Part shown: positions 14,590-18,625 of the stretch, piece by piece | How the letters are laid out: each line of letters starts with the position of its first letter | Numbering within the stretch: the first letter of the stretch is position 1 | NCBI GenBank assembly: GCA_014379925.1 | Contig: JACMKY010000697.1 | Coordinates: 1 to 18,625 of the forward strand | Source: Cytophagales bacterium | Lineage (GTDB): Bacteria > Bacteroidota > Bacteroidia > Cytophagales > ES-bin-26 | Length of the DNA stretch: 18,625 nt | Reading direction: 5' to 3' | Made by a program: the position numbers and the translations under genes | Notes under the pieces: generated by a model | Databases searched by the model: none | Seen by the model: the letters and a program-made list of their open reading frames with translations, nothing else | Told to the model about the DNA's origin: nothing

Positions 14590-14590
14590 T
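14545..14590 (+). repeat. Intergenic-type repeats inside the gene tail
   Basis: 14548-14567 reads TTCTTCGACAAGCTCAGAAT plus adjacent bases, a string I recognise as a short repeat found between genes in many bacteria. At 14580-14590 it is followed by TGATCATTGAT, shared with the palindrome at 5859-5874. Here both lie in or across the coding end of the CMD-like gene and its stop codon. Confidence 0.4.
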
Positions 14591-14597
14591 AACCGCC

Positions 14598-15404
14598 GTG
14601 GAAAAAGAATTTTCGGGCAAGGTTGCCTTCATTACGGGGGCGGCCCACGGGCAGGGTCGCGCCACGGCCCTTGCCTTTGCCAGGCAGGGCGCCCAGGTAG
14701 CAGCCTTCGACATTGCCAAACCCCTCCCCTACCCCGGCTACGCCCTCGGCGACGAAGACGCCCTCCGCAGCCTGCAACGGGAATGTGAACTGGTCGGGAG
14801 TGGCTGCCTCTCCTTCGCCGGCGACGTGCGCGACGACGACGCCATTCAACGGGCGGTCGATGGTACCCTGGCCGAATTCGGACGCATCGACGTGCTGTTC
14901 AACAACGCGGGCATCTGCGCCTACGGACGGGCGCACGAACTCACCGAAGTCGAGTGGGACACGATGCTCGACATCAACCTGAAAGGGGCCTGGCTGGTGG
15001 CCCGCCGCATCATCCCGTGGATGATCGGGCAACAATCCGGCGTCATCATCAACAACTCGTCGGTGGCCGGGATGCGGGGCATGAACCGCCTTAGCCACTA
15101 CGCCGCCGCCAAGTGGGGCCTGATCGGCCTGACCAAGTCGCTGGCCCTGGAGCTGGCTCCGTACCACATCCGGGCCGTATCCATTCATCCCACGGGCGTA
15201 AATACCCCCATGAACGACGGGCTGGCGGCCCTGGAGGGAAAAACCACGCAGGAAATCGCGGAAGCCTCGGCGGGCAACCTGCTGCCCGTGCCGTGGATTG
15301 AACCCGAAGACGTGGCCCAGGCCGTGCTGTACCTGTCTTCCGACAAAGCCCGCTTCATCACCGGCTCCCAGTTCGTCATCGACGCGGGATTGCTGACGCG
15401 CTAA
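14598..15404 (+). CDS. SDR family NAD(P)-dependent oxidoreductase
   Basis: From GTG 14598 the protein has 268 residues (a TTG at 14586 would overlap the preceding gene). All classical short-chain dehydrogenase elements are present. TGAAHGQG (residues 13-20) binds the nucleotide, and Asp38 at the end of strand 2 suggests NAD(H) preference. NNAG is at 102-105, and the catalytic residues are Ser155, Tyr168 and Lys172 (YAAAK). The segment between strands 2 and 3 (about residues 40-72) is longer than usual. Together with the G-Q-G motif this resembles SDRs of the mycofactocin-associated subfamily, although no mycofactocin gene is in this window. The substrate is unknown. It lies 8 bases downstream of the CMD-like gene and is probably co-transcribed with it. 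Confidence 0.87.
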   Translation: MEKEFSGKVAFITGAAHGQGRATALAFARQGAQVAAFDIAKPLPYPGYALGDEDALRSLQRECELVGSGCLSFAGDVRDDDAIQRAVDGTLAEFGRIDVLFNNAGICAYGRAHELTEVEWDTMLDINLKGAWLVARRIIPWMIGQQSGVIINNSSVAGMRGMNRLSHYAAAKWGLIGLTKSLALELAPYHIRAVSIHPTGVNTPMNDGLAALEGKTTQEIAEASAGNLLPVPWIEPEDVAQAVLYLSSDKARFITGSQFVIDAGLLTR

Positions 15405-15447
15405 AAAAACGATCTGCGCAACCATTCGGGACGGTTGCGCAGATCGT
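15403..15447 (-). terminator. Intrinsic terminator of the PorP/SprF gene between convergent genes
   Basis: A perfect 15-bp stem (15409-15423 with 15433-15447) has a 9-base loop. Seven A residues at 15403-15409 become a T-run on the minus strand, so termination is polarised toward minus-strand transcripts. On the plus strand the hairpin is followed by GGAAAAAC, not by Ts. The T-run overlaps the stop codon of the SDR gene. Confidence 0.88.
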
Positions 15448-15462
15448 ACGGAAAAACAGCGG

Positions 15463-17022
15463 CTATTCTACGCTCATCAGCCAGGTGCTTTCAAAGCCTT
15501 TCATCCCCCTCAGGCGGTCCCTTTCCTGGCGGGCTTGCCGGACGTCGCCGGTCGATTTCACGTACAGGTAGTAATACAGCCGCTCCGAACTGTAGCTGAT
15601 CCGGCCCGAAACGCCCTGGTCGGCGAGTTGCTTCTGGTACTTGATCACGTTGTCGAACACCCGGAAGGAACCCACGATGACGTAGTGGCCCAGGGTCAAT
15701 TCCAGGTGATGCAGCGGCTTTCTGGCCTTGATGGTCACCTCGCCTTGGCGGGCGCTGGGATCGCTGTTGCCACCCACGGATCCTTTTTCGGCCGGGAAGG
15801 CGTTCGGCCGGACGGCAGTCCGCTTTTGGTCCGCACCCTCTTTACCCGGGGCAGGGGTCGTTCCTTTCGCGCTTTCCGTTTCTTTCCCGGTGGTGCCGTT
15901 CCGGATCGGTCGGCTGGTAACCCCTCCCCTTTCGTTTGACTTCGAACCGGTTTTAGCCGGGTCTTGTCCGACGGCGCCGGATTCGGTTCGGTTATTCCGA
16001 TTCCCGGGGTTCGGCGCCGGCGATTCCGGTCCGTCCATGTCGGGTTGGGGCGCCCTGGCGGGACGGGCTCCGGGCGTACCGGCTCCGGGCGTACCGGTCG
16101 GTGGTGAAGCCACGGCTGCCGCCACGGGGACTTTCGCGCCGCCCTTTTTCTTGCCGAAACGAAAGGTCAGCTGCAATTCGTGCGTTGCCGAGGGAATGCC
16201 CGCCGCGGAATTGCCCGCCATGCCGTAGGCGTACCCGAGTTTCGCCTTGTCGTTCATTTTCACTCCCGCAAACGCCGTAGACCCGTACTGCTGCCGGTAG
16301 GAGGCGCCCACCCAAACGTGTTCGCCGACGTAGAGCGTATTCAATAACTCCCACTGGCGGGGCAAACCGGCCGATCCCCGGTAGAGCACCTGTGGTTCAA
16401 CCGAGAGCAAACGCGACAGGTCCAACCGGTAACCGGCGGTGAGCAGGTAGTGGTCCAGCAGGCTGGCTTCGCCGGCTTCGAAGGAAGACGTGCTGACCAC
16501 TTTCCGGTTGAAGGCCTCGGGCAACGACGCCCCTAAGTGAAGTTTCTTGTATTGGTACACCACGCCCGCGTTGCCCTTCAGGAACGCGTGTTGGTTGAGG
16601 ACCCGGGCCAGGGCCGGGTCGTTCGGGTTGTCCACCCGGGCGTAGTCCAGCGCGTTCATTCCCGCACCCATCGAAATCCCGCCCCTCAGGTAATGCTCCG
16701 CGCCCAGCTTGACGGCGTAGCCCAGGCTCAACAAACCCGAGGTGGTGGAAAACAGCGCGTAGCGGTCGTTGACCACGGTCATTCCCCAACTGATTTTCCG
16801 GCGAGTAGGAATCCGCAGGCTCAGGGTCGAGGTAACCGGGGCGCCCTCCATCCCGCTCCACTGGCGACGGTGGGTCAGACCCACCTCGTTGTATTCACCG
16901 GTTCCTACCCAGGCCGGATTGTAGAGGTACGGGTTGAGGAAGAACTGGCTGTACACCGGAACGTCTTGCGCGTGGGCCGCCGTCTGACAAATGAACACTA
17001 GCAGGTAAAAGATCTTTTTCAT
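15463..17022 (-). CDS. PorP/SprF family type IX secretion membrane protein with C-terminal SPOR-like domain
   Basis: This 519-residue protein has a signal peptide (1-19, ending AHAQ). Residues 20-297 form a PorP/SprF outer-membrane barrel: the start DVPVYSQFFLNPYLYNPAWVG contains the family's YNPA-x-x-G motif, followed by glycine-rich strands ending HELQLTFRFGKKKGG. A long, low-complexity Pro/Gly/Thr/Lys-rich linker (about 298-430) contains several GTPGAGTPGARP-like stretches. The last roughly 83 residues (from GHYVIVGSFRVFDNVIKYQK to STWLMSVE) resemble a SPOR domain, a fold that binds peptidoglycan strands lacking stem peptides. SprF-type proteins help type IX secretion handle a specific type B cargo. 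The cargo here is very probably the FN3/CHU_C protein encoded just upstream on the same strand, 122 bases away. A strong terminator follows. Confidence 0.85.
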   Translation of the reverse strand: MKKIFYLLVFICQTAAHAQDVPVYSQFFLNPYLYNPAWVGTGEYNEVGLTHRRQWSGMEGAPVTSTLSLRIPTRRKISWGMTVVNDRYALFSTTSGLLSLGYAVKLGAEHYLRGGISMGAGMNALDYARVDNPNDPALARVLNQHAFLKGNAGVVYQYKKLHLGASLPEAFNRKVVSTSSFEAGEASLLDHYLLTAGYRLDLSRLLSVEPQVLYRGSAGLPRQWELLNTLYVGEHVWVGASYRQQYGSTAFAGVKMNDKAKLGYAYGMAGNSAAGIPSATHELQLTFRFGKKKGGAKVPVAAAVASPPTGTPGAGTPGARPARAPQPDMDGPESPAPNPGNRNNRTESGAVGQDPAKTGSKSNERGGVTSRPIRNGTTGKETESAKGTTPAPGKEGADQKRTAVRPNAFPAEKGSVGGNSDPSARQGEVTIKARKPLHHLELTLGHYVIVGSFRVFDNVIKYQKQLADQGVSGRISYSSERLYYYLYVKSTGDVRQARQERDRLRGMKGFESTWLMSVE

Positions 17023-17040
17023 ACGATTCTGGTCTAAGGT

Positions 17041-17096
17041 ATTTATGAGTTTATGAGTCGATGAGTTTATGAGTCGATGAGTTTATGAGTCGATGA
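17041..17096 (+). repeat. Octamer array, seven units, upstream of the PorP/SprF start
   Basis: Seven in-phase units read ATTTATGA, GTTTATGA, GTCGATGA, GTTTATGA, GTCGATGA, GTTTATGA, GTCGATGA, so the last six form three perfect copies of a 16-base unit. It begins 18 bases before the start codon (17020-17022) when read on the minus strand. Confidence 0.8.
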
Positions 17097-17109
17097 GGTG
17101 ATTGGTCAC

Positions 17110-17141
17110 TCATAAACTCCCTTACTTATAAACTCATAAAC
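17110..17141 (-). repeat. Octamer array, four units, inverted partner
   Basis: On the minus strand the units read GTTTATGA, GTTTATAA, GTAAGGGA, GTTTATGA. Only 13 bases separate it from the opposite array at 17041-17096, so the two could form a long hairpin in the transcript. It reaches to within a few bases of the stop codon at 17145-17147. Confidence 0.75.
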
Positions 17142-17144
17142 TCT

Positions 17145-18625
17145 CTAGCGGATGAGCGAAATGCTACCCGTCACGTCCTTGAAACCCGGACGTTTGATTA
17201 CGAAGTAGTAAGCTCCCTGGGGAAGTGGTTGACCCTGGAATCCCGCGTTCCAGTCGTTGCGGTACGGTTTGGCCGAAAAAACCGGTTGGCCGTACCGGGT
17301 GTAGATCATTACCTGGCAGTCCGAACAAGTCTCCATGCCCTCCACTTTCCATTCGTCGTCCACGCCGTCGCCGTTGGGTGAGAACAGCCGATGGGGCTTC
17401 AGCACGAGGGAATCCCGGGGAACGGAAGCCGATGCCGGGTTGATTGCCTCGGCTTGGGTGCTAATTTTCAACTTTTTGCTGGCCGCCGAGGCATTGCCCG
17501 CCGCATCCACCGCTACCACCGTGAAGTCGTACCGGGTGTCGGCCTTCAGTCCACTGACCAGAAAGCTGGTTGTAGGGGCGTTAACCGTTCCAACTTCCAC
17601 GCCATCCTGGTAAACGCGGTAGGTGGTCACCCCCACGTTGTCGGTGGCCGCGCTCCAGGTCAGGCTCACGGAGGTAGTGGTCCGCTCCGAACTGCTCAGG
17701 TCGTCCGGGGCCGCGGGTGCCTGCGTATCGGCCGGGGATGTAGTATTCACCTTCAACTTCTTGCTGGCCGCCGAGGCATTACCCGCCGCATCCACCGCTA
17801 CCACCGTGAAGTCGTACTGGGTGTTGGTTGTCAGGTTGGTGGCCAGGAAGCTGACGGTAGTACCATTGGTGGTGCCGATCAATACCCCATCCTGGTAGAT
17901 GCGGTAAGTGGTCACCCCCACGTTGTCGGTGGCGGCCCCCCAGGTCAGGCTGACGGAAGTAGTAGTCTGCTCCGGACTGCTCAGGTCGTCCGGGGCCGCA
18001 GGTGCCTGCGTATCGGCCGGGGATGTAGTATTCACCTTCAGCTCGTTGCTGGCGGCCGAGGCATTGCCCGCCGCATCCACCGCTACCACCGTAAAGCGAT
18101 AGCTGGTACCAGCCGTCAGTCCACTGACCAGGAAGCTGGTCGTGGCGGCGTTGACCGTTCCGACTTGTACTCCATCCCGGTAAAGGCGGTAGGTGGTCAC
18201 GCCCACGTTGTCGGTGGCCACGTTCCAGGCCAGGCTGACGGAGGAAGTGGTCTGGGCAGGGCTGCTCAGGGCAGCGGGGGCCAAAGGCGCTTGGGTGTCG
18301 GGGGGAGGCAAACTGGCTTTGGTGCTGGCTGTCAGCACATTGCTGGCCGCCGAGGCGTTGTCCGCCGCATCCACGGCGGTCACCGTGAAGCGGTAACCCG
18401 TGCTGGCCGTCAGGTTGGTGGCCAGGAAGCTGACGGTAGTACCATTGGTGGTGCCGATCAATACCCCATCCTGGTAAATGCGATAAACAGTCACCTTCAC
18501 GTTATCGGTGGCCGCGCGCCAGGTCAGGCTGACGGAAGCGCTGGTCTGGGCAGGGCTGCTCAGGGCGCCCGGGGCCGTGGGCGCCTGCGTGTCGGGGGGA
18601 GGCGGGGCGGTCCTGGTCCGGACCG
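17145..18625 (-). CDS. Secreted FN3-repeat surface protein with gliding-motility-type (CHU_C) C-terminus, partial
   Basis: The frame is open to the window edge, so the N-terminus is missing; a GTG at 18500 lies inside a repeat and is not the start. 492 residues are visible. Four fibronectin type III-like domains of about 95 residues follow each other. Each begins DTQAP and contains SVSLxW, AATDNVxVT, YRxYxDG and TVxAVDAAGNASAAS. The final roughly 100 residues carry the CHU_C/type B sorting signature: LFSPNGDGVDDEW, then IYTRYGQPVFSAKPYRNDW and LPQGAYYFVI. That C-terminal domain targets proteins for export by the type IX secretion system and attachment outside the cell. The gene is followed on the same strand by a PorP/SprF gene. 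The FN3 units are close copies at the DNA level. Confidence 0.88.
   Translation of the reverse strand, partial: VRTRTAPPPPDTQAPTAPGALSSPAQTSASVSLTWRAATDNVKVTVYRIYQDGVLIGTTNGTTVSFLATNLTASTGYRFTVTAVDAADNASAASNVLTASTKASLPPPDTQAPLAPAALSSPAQTTSSVSLAWNVATDNVGVTTYRLYRDGVQVGTVNAATTSFLVSGLTAGTSYRFTVVAVDAAGNASAASNELKVNTTSPADTQAPAAPDDLSSPEQTTTSVSLTWGAATDNVGVTTYRIYQDGVLIGTTNGTTVSFLATNLTTNTQYDFTVVAVDAAGNASAASKKLKVNTTSPADTQAPAAPDDLSSSERTTTSVSLTWSAATDNVGVTTYRVYQDGVEVGTVNAPTTSFLVSGLKADTRYDFTVVAVDAAGNASAASKKLKISTQAEAINPASASVPRDSLVLKPHRLFSPNGDGVDDEWKVEGMETCSDCQVMIYTRYGQPVFSAKPYRNDWNAGFQGQPLPQGAYYFVIKRPGFKDVTGSISLIR
17445..18593 (-). repeat. Tandem repeat of FN3 units, about 285 bases each
   Basis: Unit starts (the codon for Asp of DTQAP) lie at 18593, 18299, 18014 and 17729 on the minus strand, giving spacings of 294, 285 and 285 bases. 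Units one and three share a long identical stretch (about 18417-18477 versus 17832-17892). Units two and four share the GLTAG/GLKAD-type version. The array probably continues beyond the window. Confidence 0.85.

Overview
The window looks like a chromosomal segment of a GC-rich member of the Bacteroidota, most likely order Cytophagales (Spirosoma/Larkinella-like). This is inferred from the protein families, not from a marker gene. The families are a TonB-dependent receptor end, a DUF5686 protein with a carboxypeptidase-regulatory-like N-terminus, a LIC11966-type surface protein, a PorP/SprF protein, and a fibronectin-III protein with a gliding-motility-associated (CHU_C, type IX secretion type B) C-terminus. 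Two putative promoters carry the Bacteroidota -7 box TAnnTTTG. I see no tRNA, rRNA, CRISPR array, transposase or phage gene.

Layout, left to right. 2-547: 3' end of a TonB-dependent receptor with a strong terminator. 548-1026: hairpin-rich gap that may encode a small structured RNA ending in a second strong terminator. 1027-3129: Tsp/Prc-type S41 protease. 3130-3392: gap packed with octamer repeats and a 25-nt palindrome. 3393-4451: LIC11966-family surface protein. 4726-5799: lipoprotein with a collagen-like Gly-X-Y stretch right after the lipidated cysteine. 5867-7333 (minus): APC-family amino acid permease, divergent from 7471-8262 (plus), an unrecognised predicted outer-membrane protein. 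8311-10836: DUF5686 protein. 10936-11334: small DoxX-family membrane protein. 11414-12991 and 13090-13725 (both minus): serine beta-lactamase-like hydrolase and 1-Cys peroxiredoxin. 14023-14589 and 14598-15404 (plus): a likely two-gene operon of a carboxymuconolactone-decarboxylase-like protein and an SDR oxidoreductase. 15463-17022 and 17145-18625 (both minus): a PorP/SprF protein with a C-terminal SPOR-like domain, downstream of a large FN3-repeat/CHU_C surface protein that runs off the window.

Most genes serve the cell envelope (outer-membrane transport, periplasmic proteolysis, lipoproteins, type IX secretion). The clearest functional unit is the last pair: a type B sorted cargo followed by its SprF-like partner, the arrangement known from sprB-sprF.

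The most unusual non-genic signal is a family of degenerate octamer arrays (period 8; units such as GTTTATGA, GTCGATGA, GTAAGGGA). They fill four gaps, often as inverted pairs, and sit close to or against start and stop codons. Because 8 is coprime to 3 and most units carry TGA, with TAA on the opposite strand in the GTTTATGA form, longer arrays tend to put stops in many or all reading frames. I regard these arrays, the candidate RNA at about 640-825, the alternating FN3 modules and the SprF-SPOR fusion as the points most worth a second look.
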